Below are positions 56,301 through 63,233 of a stretch of 64,000 bases of DNA, piece after piece. A program made the position numbers and the translations under genes. Numbering within the stretch: the stretch's first letter is position 1; the number at the start of each line of letters is the position of its first letter. The notes below the pieces were generated by a model. That model made no database searches and was not told the DNA's origin. It was given only the letters and a program-made list of their open reading frames with translations. The DNA is from Aphrocallistes beatrix. Taxonomy: Eukaryota > Porifera > Hexactinellida > Sceptrulophora > Aphrocallistidae. Location of the stretch: positions 496,001 through 560,000 of the forward strand of contig OY725495.1 in NCBI GenBank assembly GCA_963281255.1, read 5' to 3'.

Positions 56301-58622
56301 TAAAATAACTTAACAACATTCCAACCTTATCAAATTTTTCATTCAGCGAAGGTAAAAATCCTTACGAAATTAAATCTTATCAAATCATTTAGAAAATTGC
56401 CTGACGGTGAAGAGTAGAATCATACTGGACCTTCCAATGCTAGCATCGAAACTAACCCTGTGCGCAGGAGAGATTGGCTGGTCTCCCCTCTCCTCTGACA
56501 TAAACGTGCAATGCATCATAGCCACAGAAAATTCAGAATTATACTGGGCATCTGGAACAAGAGGTCTTCTAGTCGGACACATCAACCCGCGAAATGGGAA
56601 GTAAGTTATTTAATTAAGCAATAATTATTTTGAATTATTTACCCGAATTTTTAAATAATTAAAAGGAGAAATGAAAGGGGAGGTAGATTGTCCTCAAACT
56701 AGATCTGAAATTGTTGCTAAGATTAATTTTGCTTATTTTGAGAAAATCTAATGTTTTAGATGTATCATCCGCGCTCTCACAAAACCTGACAAAAAGAGAC
56801 AAAATGCAGATAAGATTCAGGCAATCGGGAACGTTACTGCAATGAAAATAGTGAATTCTACAAACCAGCTATGGATCGGAGTAGAGAATACTAACAAAGG
56901 AGCGCTCTATGTCTACGACCTCCCTGACATGAGTAACTACTATTATGGACAATTGCAGGTTGGATTCAACTCAAGTATTTTCATCATTGAATAATTCGTC
57001 CTATTTAGAACTATCCTTTCCAACCCATAGGATGCAGTTCTCTCCATAATGCCGATAGATGAAAAATGGGTAGACATCAAAACGTTAAAGCCAGAACAAG
57101 ATGGTCTCGAAGTACTCAAGTACAGAGTATTAGTGGGGTTAGCGAATGGAAACGTCTTGGTATTCATGGGGATAAAGCAAGGAGATGTGGTACAAAACCC
57201 TTTAATAGGTACATTCAATTAAAAAATTTGAAATGGAATGTAATTTCGAAATCTACAAAACATAAATAATAATGATAAACATCTGATGTTAGGTGAGAGA
57301 GCTGCTTTGTTACAAGAAAATAAGCCGTGCAGAGGAATAGAGGTAACTCCTAACGGCTTAATATGGGCAGCATGCGGACATAAAATGCTGGTGATCAACC
57401 CTTTCACACTGAAAGAGCAGCCGAAATTCAGAGGCATTGTCCACCACCGCGAGAAGGAGATCAAGGAACCTTACTTCACCTCCAATGCTAGCCGATTTAC
57501 CGCGAAAGAGACTGTAATCAGTATGGCATTGAGTGGACCATGGATATGGACCATTGCAAGGAGGTGCTCGCATGTCTGGATCTGGGAGTGGAAGACTGGA
57601 CAACTACTGCTCACTTTCGATTTACAGTTAGTTTGAGTTTAAATTAATAAAATCCTAATATTGAACTTTGACTGATCGATAGGTTGCTTCCTGACATTGA
57701 CAAGAAGGAAGTGAGTGAGCTGACGGCCATTGCTCCTCAGGGAAACCTGCTCTGGGTCGGATCTAAAACAGGTACCCTCCTGCTGCTAGACGTCTCAATG
57801 ATACGCTCTCTCATTCCTAAGACTGAGACAAACGGACATCCGGCCAACAGTTCTGAGAGTATACGGTTCAGTAGAAGGTCCATTTTTGGAGCTACTCTTA
57901 GTTGTCCATCTAACAGTGCCGGCTTCAGACAAGAGGTAGCTTCATATATCCGAATAATGATTTGACTCACTTCTAATTAATTCATCTACCGCGAATTTCA
58001 TAAGGTTAATCGGGGGTTTTTAATTTAGGAGGAGAAAGAAGTTCCTAAAGTCACTGACATAGTGATGGAAGAGAGTCCACTGATCGCATACCAGCAGTGT
58101 AGCGGAGGGAAAATACGCTCCATTCAGCCTCTCCCGCCGAGAGAAGATACAGCCGACGCAGAGGTTGTATGCTCTGTGGAGCAAAACGAAACCGCCTCAA
58201 GGCTCATGGTGTGGAGATTCCAATCTAGCGCTATGTCAACCAGGAAGAAACTTCGTAGCACAATTACTTCGCCTTATAAGATGTCTCAGGATAGAAAGAA
58301 TCAGAACAGCATAGGTCGGATGTCTCTGTTCTCACAAGACATCAGCCCTACACATGTAGAACTTCCCTTTACAGACTCGAATCACGCTATACCTGCTCTA
58401 AACGAAAACTCAGAATATGAAAGTAAGGAAATGATGCTGGAACAGCCTACCATAGAGACAGAGAGTGAGCCTTTAGAATTGGGCGATGTTCTCACACAAG
58501 AAAACTACACAGAGCTCCCCAATGGACACGAGGATTCAGTTGATTCTCAGAACGGTAATGGGGTTGTTCAGAGCAACGTGGGTGAATCAGAAGAAAAGAC
58601 AGATAGTTACTTTCAATTGTAA
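41335..58622 (+). CDS. ROCO protein: G domain-LRR-ROC-COR-pseudokinase-WD40
   Basis: 34 exons read by phase, 2126 residues: 41335-41421, 43490-43552, 43618-43701, 43758-43883, 44189-44317, 44426-44461, 44563-44715, 44819-45008, 45065-45121, 45197-45648, 46305-46742, 46841-47053, 47135-47318, 47389-47516, 47576-47767, 52360-52552, 52618-52715, 52844-53053, 53513-53649, 54219-54384, 54494-54628, 54707-54971, 55030-55181, 55246-55317, 55380-55517, 55592-55732, 55799-55852, 55912-56233, 56393-56600, 56760-56958, 57031-57208, 57293-57626, 57683-57935, 58029-58622. Domains: G domain 1 (9-165; P-loop GSPGSGKT, GTHLE); LRRs (310-500; YLDISHNRISLLP); ROC (540-730; GLHKAGKT, DFSG, THLD); COR (735-1240; MPLGFW); degenerate kinase (1246-1450; HIQLTSDTVLI, SDAG); LRRK2-like WD40 (1450-1930; LLWVGSKTGTLLLLDV); acidic tail. 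LRRK-class scaffold by architecture. Exon 8 start and first-exon linkage are the least certain joins. Confidence 0.8.
41691..42317 (-). CDS. Divergent SSB-like OB-fold protein, probably mitochondrial
   Basis: Intronless, 208 residues, nested in ROCO intron 1. The N-terminus is Arg/Phe-rich and lacks acidic residues for about 20 positions (MFRQFIHARDSIRGLFFIPR), like a mitochondrial presequence. Then come OB-fold landmarks in SSB order: VIICGRVHRAPQWYEEDGKRLIAF (as VxLxGRVxxxP...F), a central region with HWS, and LALVRGSIRYPTLYD...NVVFHGVDLLV (as the GS-x-xxxEG strand pair). Mitochondrial SSBP1 coats single-stranded mtDNA. This protein is longer (SSBP1 about 148) because of an insertion HHRCVCGHTQLGEEELD and a polar tail. 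Similarity is weak, so identity is tentative. Confidence 0.45.
   Translation of the reverse strand: MFRQFIHARDSIRGLFFIPRVSSSDKAFITGYETQITSTKTTPELLSQNYVIICGRVHRAPQWYEEDGKRLIAFGVRTTYSRIKRDMVKVDGRKHWSHSTLMSRHHRCVCGHTQLGEEELDLEKIYKDIAAGDLALVRGSIRYPTLYDRMVDNVVFHGVDLLVASWSIVTQGDGQFNSDMLYSQNGKKINIPQLNKNIENISRDKYGG
42751..42972 (-). CDS. Small membrane protein, possibly complex I subunit NDUFC2
   Basis: 73 residues, intronless, nested in ROCO intron 1. A hydrophobic N-terminal segment (STYIYYTSWGLFTTMW), the GRPVMYKPMRHVL loop, a second hydrophobic helix (SGSIGLAVGHVM), then HHFETTVYEKYLKLIDEEDDD. Spacing resembles NDUFC2 (two helices around RRPI...LHRQLLY, then YLVKREDYLYAVRD), but identity is low and the NDUFC2 N- and C-terminal extensions are missing. 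That it is a real small two-helix protein is more likely than the specific name. Confidence 0.4.
   Translation of the reverse strand: MPISTYIYYTSWGLFTTMWGHLLAGRPVMYKPMRHVLSGSIGLAVGHVMHHFETTVYEKYLKLIDEEDDDLFQ
43973..44100. repeat. Fragment of a TIR-type repeat in ROCO intron 4
   Basis: Contains TATAGTGGAACCTGCTATAG at its left end and two spaced copies of TACATAACGG/GACCACCAGTACATAACGG. The first bases resemble the CAGTGGAACCTGCTATA type of pogo-like terminus, but no inverted right end was found, so it is a truncated copy. Confidence 0.35.
45790..46245. repeat. Degenerate repeat filling ROCO intron 10
   Basis: This 656-bp intron is unlike its short neighbours. It carries repeated ATAAGTGGGGAA / GTAAGTGGGGAATGGGGGAA words, and ends marked by ACAATAGAACATCTATAAGTG (left) and GAGCTCCCACTGTATTGT (right), which are only weakly complementary. 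Probably an old pogo-like insertion. Confidence 0.3.
48268..50228 (-). CDS. Gamma-glutamyltransferase
   Basis: Two exons on the minus strand, 50228-49708 and 49543-48268; the 164-bp GT-AG intron joins RYGK to LAWAELFEPVI. 598 residues, nested in ROCO intron 15. A type II membrane enzyme: cytoplasmic basic KRRKG, a helix at about 28-54 (LLLLLIAAASVLFLSVSLAVII), then the ectoenzyme. GNAVDAAFVAILCMG and GVGGGGFMV are N-terminal GGT motifs. The autoprocessing/catalytic Thr is the first Thr of NHGTTHISILD, followed by FGSGLITPTYGIILNDEMDDFS; the C-terminus ends DPRKGGGPAFTYL. It cleaves the gamma-glutamyl bond of extracellular glutathione. All key residues I can place are intact. GGT1/5/6/7 subtype is not resolved; GGT6/7-type losses are not seen. 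Confidence 0.9.
50293..50545. mobile_element. TA-flanked TIR element inside ROCO intron 15
   Basis: CAATACACCCTCGCTAAATC at the left and its inverse (complement CAATACACCCTCGCTAATCC) at the right give TIRs of about 25 bp, flanked by TA (50291-50292, 50546-50547). 253 bp, AT-rich interior, non-coding. The TIR word TTCGGATTAGCGAGG also occurs near 1820-1850. It sits between the nested GGT and POLD2 genes. Confidence 0.85.
50814..52264 (-). CDS. POLD2: DNA polymerase delta subunit 2
   Basis: Two exons on the minus strand, 52264-51999 and 51939-50814, joined through a 59-bp intron (GER|CCIVGNVFKDM); 463 residues (human 469). N-terminal OB-fold, then the inactive calcineurin-like phosphoesterase fold of B-family polymerase B-subunits. 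Diagnostic pieces: VVLVSGLNVG, GHMAPTAPETLSCYPYEN, HIYFAANQPEF, VLVPDFSSVKTCVLINLRNL. POLD2 bridges the catalytic POLD1 to POLD3/PCNA in lagging-strand synthesis in the nucleus. The N-terminal 30 residues are polar and variable. It is completely contained in an intron of the plus-strand ROCO gene, 95 bp from the next ROCO exon. Confidence 0.93.
53188..53340. mobile_element. TA-flanked TIR element in ROCO intron 18
   Basis: CAGGTGACTCCACTTAATTG and the inverse of CAATTAAGCGGAGTTGACTG are TIRs of about 22 bp, flanked by TA at 53186-53187 and 53341-53342. Internal CGATTAAGCGGAGCTCCCAA repeats the end. 153 bp, same family as the elements at 12496 and 26066. Confidence 0.85.
53683..54165 (-). CDS. 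MRPL43: Mitochondrial ribosomal protein L43
   Basis: Intronless, 160 residues, lying wholly inside ROCO intron 19 (53650-54218). It has the L51/S25/CI-B8 thioredoxin-like fold order: QLKRLTIFYSTSQNASYGIRKFL, an amphipathic helix DFAKKVPSVSIYLR, VEADYLCGRK, and the family signature HTTRPSIQGNWHPF (human HTDNPSIQGQWHPF). It belongs to the large mitoribosomal subunit. The N-terminus is short and lacks an obvious long presequence, as in other MRPL43 proteins. The C-terminal 30 residues are acidic. Confidence 0.9.
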   Translation of the reverse strand: MSSLPFVELGVMGRNLIQLKRLTIFYSTSQNASYGIRKFLDENLLDFAKKVPSVSIYLRKNAGQARVEADYLCGRKISVVLAQLDEEKIKIEFWRLRSHSGINVGQIKRYWHTTRPSIQGNWHPFLFPFPDNSEYCLRDQKTNKDSECRGSEDIEETSLD

Positions 58623-59101
58623 AAAAATTAAAAATACAATACTTTTCATTAATGTATGTATATTTTGCATATTTTTATAACCCAGAAGACACATATAATT
58701 ATTACAACTGTGCTAAAATGTAGAAATTAAATAGTTTTAATTATTCACAGCTTTATCTGAAGGAATGCAGAATAATAATAAATAATATTATTAAGGATTA
58801 CGAACGGTAGTGTAATTACCCTTTGCACTAAGTGAAGTAACATAACATTTCAAAATTAAGGTTCCTGGGAAAGATTTCCTATAGAGTGGAAGCTATTCTC
58901 TCCACATAAGACTTCTCAAATTGCTCACATGGTTTCATACATTAGTCCTATCACGCCATTCACAATTCCACCCGATACACTCAAATATAAAATAAACATC
59001 TACTAATATTACAGAATTATATTTAAAATTAGCAACAGTATTATCCAACTAAACACACGCACACATTATACCTCAACGGAGAAACAATAAAGATATACAG
59101 A
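58623..59101. other. Spacer after the ROCO gene
   Basis: AT-rich 3' UTR and the leader of the first micro-protein. AATAAA occurs near 58775 and 58988. An acceptor-like sequence was not needed for the 59102 start. No repeat recognised. Confidence 0.45.
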
Positions 59102-59290
59102 ATGACGTCTTCAATTCAGATACTCTGCTTTTTCTCGCTTATTTTCAGCGCCTTATTTACTCCCATAGAGGCTTATGATTTCGGAGCACTCGATGGAATA
59201 GCATTGGTTATTCTCATTGGAATCGGGTTCGTAACAACCTGTATTATCCTAGGATTCGTCGGAAGGAAAGTGTATGGATCGAAGAGTTAG
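59102..59290 (+). CDS. 62-residue signal-peptide/membrane micro-protein, copy 1
   Basis: A single open frame of 62 residues, paralogous to 60369-60557. Residues 1-24 form a signal-peptide-like hydrophobic segment ending PIEA, a likely signal-peptidase site. Then a conserved YDFGALDG, a second hydrophobic helix (about 33-54), and a short basic tail (FVGRKVYGSKS). If the signal is cleaved, the mature product is about 38 residues: a short luminal/extracellular stub, one membrane span and a basic cytoplasmic end. I do not recognise the family. Conservation of the duplicate argues that it is coding. Confidence 0.65.
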   Translation: MTSSIQILCFFSLIFSALFTPIEAYDFGALDGIALVILIGIGFVTTCIILGFVGRKVYGSKS

Positions 59291-59402
59291 GAGGATGAGA
59301 GACCTATTTTGTATATTATTAACTTGTGAAATGTAGAATACTTAATGGCATGACATGTAGTACATTAATATATTGTCAGGAAAGAACTGTTGAGATATTA
59401 TA

Positions 59403-59509
59403 CTCAGTCCGGGTCGCTTATTGCGAACCACCAGGGGACCAAAAAATCTGTTCATAATAGAGATACTTCATATTAAGCAAACTTGATTCAATATAAGTGA
59501 CCCTGACTG
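59403..59509. mobile_element. ~107-bp TIR element
   Basis: CAGTCCGGGTCGCTTATTGC at the left and the inverse (complement CAGTCAGGGTCACTTATATT) at the right, with TA next to each end. Non-coding. A pogo/mariner-style miniature element located between the two micro-protein genes. Confidence 0.65.
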
Positions 59510-59858
59510 TATTTAATTTTAAGATCCTCTATCTCGATGAGCATTTTTACCAAGATATCTGGGGAATTTAGTTAAAACGATTGGATGAAATGAGGATCGA
59601 AGATATAATTTCTAACCTTAAAAAGGTATAGACGGAGGTCCAACCTTCCTCACTCATAAACCTGGCTGTCAGTATCCCTAATAGGATAAAATTAGTCGTA
59701 TAAAAAAGTGGTTATTTTATTGTAATATACTTTAATATAACCGGCCAATACTTTTGTTACACCCTGTACATTCTCTACGATTTTAAACGTATATAAAATA
59801 TATCTACAGAACTTTCGAAAATCAAAATTAGTCCCACATTTGGTTATAAGATAAAGTA

Positions 59859-60019
59859 GAACTCGGTTAGTACGTACCCCTCCGGGAAGCGGAAAAAAGT
59901 ACGTACTAACCTAGTTGATATAACATAGGAATCTATATAATCAATGAATTCTGGTTCAGAGAAATGAGTACGTACTAAGCCGAAGTACGTTGTATTCCGA
60001 GTACGTACTAACCGAGTTC
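59859..60019. mobile_element. 161-bp TIR element with perfect 19-bp ends
   Basis: GAACTCGGTTAGTACGTAC and its exact inverse, flanked by TA (59857-59858, 60020-60021). Further GTACGTACTAA copies lie inside. Non-coding. The perfect ends suggest a recent insertion. The rest of 59291-60368 is plain AT-rich spacer. Confidence 0.88.
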
Positions 60020-60368
60020 TATGAATAACAATTCAATACTAATAACAATTCAATAATAACAATTCAATACTCGTACCATTGATTACGGCCAACTGGCTAC
60101 CAGATTCAGTAGAATAAAAACAGTAAATTACGAACTATCACCAAGCATTACGTATGCAAGCTTATTAGCTCATTACCTCGACACAAGATCTACCTACCCT
60201 ATCACAAGATGCTTGAGTAATTCTAACGCAAGACAGAATTAAACAAATATTAATTGTAATACTTTCTCAAAATGGAGCAACTCTTACTTCAGCGAAAACG
60301 GGACTAGTATAAATTCGTATTAATACCTGTTTCAACAATTAAAAAAACAAACACCTCAGAAATACAAG

Positions 60369-60557
60369 ATGGTTTCCTCTCCTCAACTAATATGCTTTCT
60401 CTCGCTCATTTTCAGTTCACTATTCATGCCAATAGAAGCGTATGAATTCGGTGCATTAGATGGGCTGTCTCTACTTCTTATCCTGACAATCGGATTCATA
60501 ACGAGCTGTATTTCTCTAGGATTTGTAGGTCGCAAAGTCTACGGTACAGCCAGCTAG
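60369..60557 (+). CDS. 62-residue signal-peptide/membrane micro-protein, copy 2
   Basis: Same length and layout as copy 1: signal-like LICFLSLIFSSLFMPIEA, then YEFGALDG, a membrane helix and FVGRKVYGTAS. About two-thirds of residues are identical by eye, while many third codon positions differ (for example in FGALDG and GFVGRKVYG), as expected for a duplicated gene under protein-level selection. The spacers around the two copies share no long similarity, so the duplication is not recent. Function unknown; no database family recalled. Confidence 0.65.
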   Translation: MVSSPQLICFLSLIFSSLFMPIEAYEFGALDGLSLLLILTIGFITSCISLGFVGRKVYGTAS

Positions 60558-61092
60558 ACGGGAGAGATGACAGTCCCATAATTAAGTCTTAGTACCAAGT
60601 TTGTTGTTTTAAACTTATCTGTTAAACATTATGTTTGTAAAGGTAAACAGTTGAAATACATAATAAACAAGAATATTGTTAAATTTTGTAGCTACTAGGT
60701 ATCTAATGTGTAGAATAAAATATAAATATTGACAACATACAGATCCTCCCTCTACATAAATGAAATTCTCAGAACAATTCTTACATGGTCTAGTACCAAT
60801 CACTAAAATGTACTAATGTGAATAACTTGGGTTTATTTGAACTGGAAATTACCTTTATAGTCCGCTGGTGGGTAGGGACTAGAGAGGAGACAGCACGACT
60901 GAATATTTATAAATAACGGGAGGGAATTCAAAATTCGCTTATTATAGATTACATATAGATTATATAAAAGAGATATTCAAGAGTGGCAGGTATAAAACTA
61001 GGTATAAAACATATCTGGGATACAGTAAAGTTAGAGTCTAAAAATAGAACTAAGCCCATCTAGGATGGGATAACTACAAGTGAATGAATGGA
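60558..61092. other. Spacer between micro-protein copy 2 and the 61093 gene
   Basis: 3' UTR sequence of both converging genes. A 62-residue minus-strand open frame (60615-60803) looks accidental. No repeat identified. Confidence 0.4.
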
Positions 61093-61968
61093 TTATAATT
61101 CAAATGTCTTGTTAGGTGGAAGGGAACCACTTTCATCTCCATATCTTTTCCACTCTTGGATCAGTTTATCTATCATCTTCATCCCACTCTCAGATATGAT
61201 TCTCTCCGTATCATGGTAGCCATCATCTCTCGCATTGAATGTACTAGAATTCCACTTCACACCTCCATTCATAATGGCAAAGCCCTCACCGATACTTCTT
61301 CCGATTTCACAGCGAAACAAATAATAGAAGACAAGTCCGTGTACTGCTCCTTCTGTCTCTGGCCATTCTTCCTCTCTTGATAGTTTGAAGAGTTCTTGAG
61401 TATTCAGAATGACTGTGTAGCCAGATTTACAATGCTGTCCGTTTAGCCACCATTCAGTTTGTCCCTTGTATGTGTAAAGTACTATTCCTCCATATTTATT
61501 TTCAGGAGAGTAGACGTGAGATGAGCAGGAGAGTCTGAAGCTCTTGAAGCGAATCGGTGCCTCAAGTTTGCTACTACGAACGATAAACCATTCTTCTTCC
61601 TCGTTAAGGTTCGCACGACCTCCTGGGAGTCCTTGAGTCAGACTAGCTTTAAGACAGAATGTCCCACCAAAACAACAATCCGTTTGTATGTCAGGGTGCA
61701 TACTGTCACTAATGGTAGAGTTGTCTCTCAAACCGAAAGCTGACATACTCCTCAACGGTTTCAATACTAGATCAGAAAAACAAGATGGCAGAAATTGATC
61801 AGATATCTTTAAATAATTAAAAAGAATTTTCTTGATCTGTGAAACGGTTAGAACTTCAGGGTCTTCAATCGCGGTGATTAATTCTAGACTTTTGGGGGGC
61901 GAAAAACAATCTTTTGCGGAAATTTGTAGGAGAATCCATTTCTTAAGTTTTTTAGCTCTAGATTTCAT
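61093..61968 (-). CDS. Unrecognised 291-residue protein
   Basis: Intronless open frame of 291 residues, too long to be chance in this AT-rich DNA. It begins very basic (KSRAKKLKKWILLQ). It has a Cys-containing centre (TDCCFGGTFC), then an apparently beta-rich half with several aromatic strands (EEEWFIVRSSKLEAPI, KYGGIVLYTYKG, TEWWLNGQHCKSGYTVIL, GLVFYYLFRCEIG) and a charged C-terminal helix (MIDKLIQEWKRYGD). No signal peptide or membrane helix is evident. I do not recognise the family, and no neighbour suggests a role. Confidence 0.55.
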   Translation of the reverse strand: MKSRAKKLKKWILLQISAKDCFSPPKSLELITAIEDPEVLTVSQIKKILFNYLKISDQFLPSCFSDLVLKPLRSMSAFGLRDNSTISDSMHPDIQTDCCFGGTFCLKASLTQGLPGGRANLNEEEEWFIVRSSKLEAPIRFKSFRLSCSSHVYSPENKYGGIVLYTYKGQTEWWLNGQHCKSGYTVILNTQELFKLSREEEWPETEGAVHGLVFYYLFRCEIGRSIGEGFAIMNGGVKWNSSTFNARDDGYHDTERIISESGMKMIDKLIQEWKRYGDESGSLPPNKTFEL

Positions 61969-62352
61969 CTTATATTATCATAATAATTAAGAATATTTTA
62001 TGGTATTGCTTTTAAGTTAAAATTTCATTCTATGTTTAATAACGACTATGAAATCATGGTGACAAATTTTCAATTCAAATTATTTGGTGATGAAAAGATA
62101 AATATATTTTCGATTTTTTTTGAAAACTAAGTATTTTTATAAAATAAGCAAAAGCCCATAAACATGAAAAAAACGCTACAAAGGTAACTTAAGTATGAAA
62201 ACACACAAATAATTACATTGTTCATTTACTCGATCAAGGTTAACTCAATTAAAATAAAATGCAATCTAGTAAGATATATAACGGTCTATATACCGATAGT
62301 CAGCTCCAGGCGTTCTTCTGGAGCTAACTAGCGGTGTGAAGAATAGCATATA
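61969..62352. other. AT-rich spacer
   Basis: Upstream of the minus-strand 61093 gene. Contains a short palindromic CAGCTCCAGGCG-TTCTTCTGGAGCTAACTAG region near 62301-62330 but no coding signal. Confidence 0.35.
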
Positions 62353-62599
62353 CACTACCTGGTCAAAAGTATTGGAACACATTCTAATATGTGCCACTTT
62401 TGCCAAAGTGGCACAACCCAGTGAATACAATATTAAACAAGTGTAAACATTGTGATATCAATAGAATCTGTCCCTCTGACCTCTTTCACTAAACTTTTGT
62501 TGATTTCCTTCAATGGGCCCGTTTCCCTGCCACCTGTGCCACTTATGGCATATGGTGGCATACATTAGAATGTGTTCCAATACTTTTGGCCAGGCAGTG
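62353..62599. mobile_element. Tc1/mariner-type miniature element
   Basis: Left CACTACCTGGTCAAAAGTAT and right ATACTTTTGGCCAGGCAGTG are inverted repeats, extended by GGAACACATTCTAATATG versus CATTAGAATGTGTTCC, giving TIRs of about 45 bp with TA on both sides (62351-62352, 62600-62601). 247 bp. CACTGCCTGGCCAAAAGTAT is a widespread Tc1-like terminus. The minus-strand open frame across it is accidental. Confidence 0.92.
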
Positions 62600-62759
62600 T
62601 ACGTATCAACATATTTATTATTGCCGTTAAGTGAAAGACAAAACATGTAGTATATATCAAGCAATTCAATTGGAAATTATAATAGAATTAAGTTTTTATA
62701 AGAGCAAATACAACATTAGGAGACATTAGATGGAATTAAGCATAATTAAATTATGTATT

Positions 62760-63233
62760 TCAGTAAGGAAGTATCCCTCGGCTGCTAGCGCTCGGGAGAT
62801 ATTTGTTCTGTCCTAGGCAAATCCTATAGCTGATCATAACAACAGTTTGAAATAATGAAAATACTAAAAAGAATTCACGATATTCACTGTATATAAGAGT
62901 TGGACTCATATATACTAAAAAATCGCCGATACAGCTAATATAGTTCCGGTGTATTTCGCCTACTACTATCACTCCGTTCCCGAGTATACTGGCTATCAAT
63001 GCCAGTGCAAAGTCGGTGTCATTCCCTGTTACTTCTACTTCTGTATCATACCGGTAGGATCTCCAAAAAGAAATAAATTGGTAGCAATGGGCAATCGCAG
63101 AGGTGACTTGCAGGAGAACAATTATTCCAAGACGTCTCTTGTATATCCAAACTGTTCCAATTAAGTCGAGAAGCATAACCACTGTGGTTACCAAAAGTAT
63201 GAACTGAAAGTCACTTAATCCCAAGAATTCCAT
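62760..63233 (-). CDS. Unrecognised multi-pass membrane protein
   Basis: Intronless, 157 residues with four hydrophobic segments: about 10-30 (FILLVTTVVMLLDLIGTVWI), 35-55 (GIIVLLQVTSAIAHC), 75-92 (FALALIASILGNGVIVVG) and 118-138 (FFLVFSLFQTVVMISY). The loop between the second and third carries an acidic, possibly glycosylated EVTGNDTDF. Short polar tails. The four-helix layout recalls tetraspan-type proteins, but no signature (CCG, claudin W-GLW-C-C) is present. The family is not recognised. Confidence 0.55.
   Translation of the reverse strand: MEFLGLSDFQFILLVTTVVMLLDLIGTVWIYKRRLGIIVLLQVTSAIAHCYQFISFWRSYRYDTEVEVTGNDTDFALALIASILGNGVIVVGEIHRNYISCIGDFLVYMSPTLIYSEYREFFLVFSLFQTVVMISYRICLGQNKYLPSASSRGILPY

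Noticed and set aside
62458-62664. 68-residue minus-strand open frame
   Set aside because: Lies mostly inside the Tc1-type miniature element and reads through its terminal repeat.
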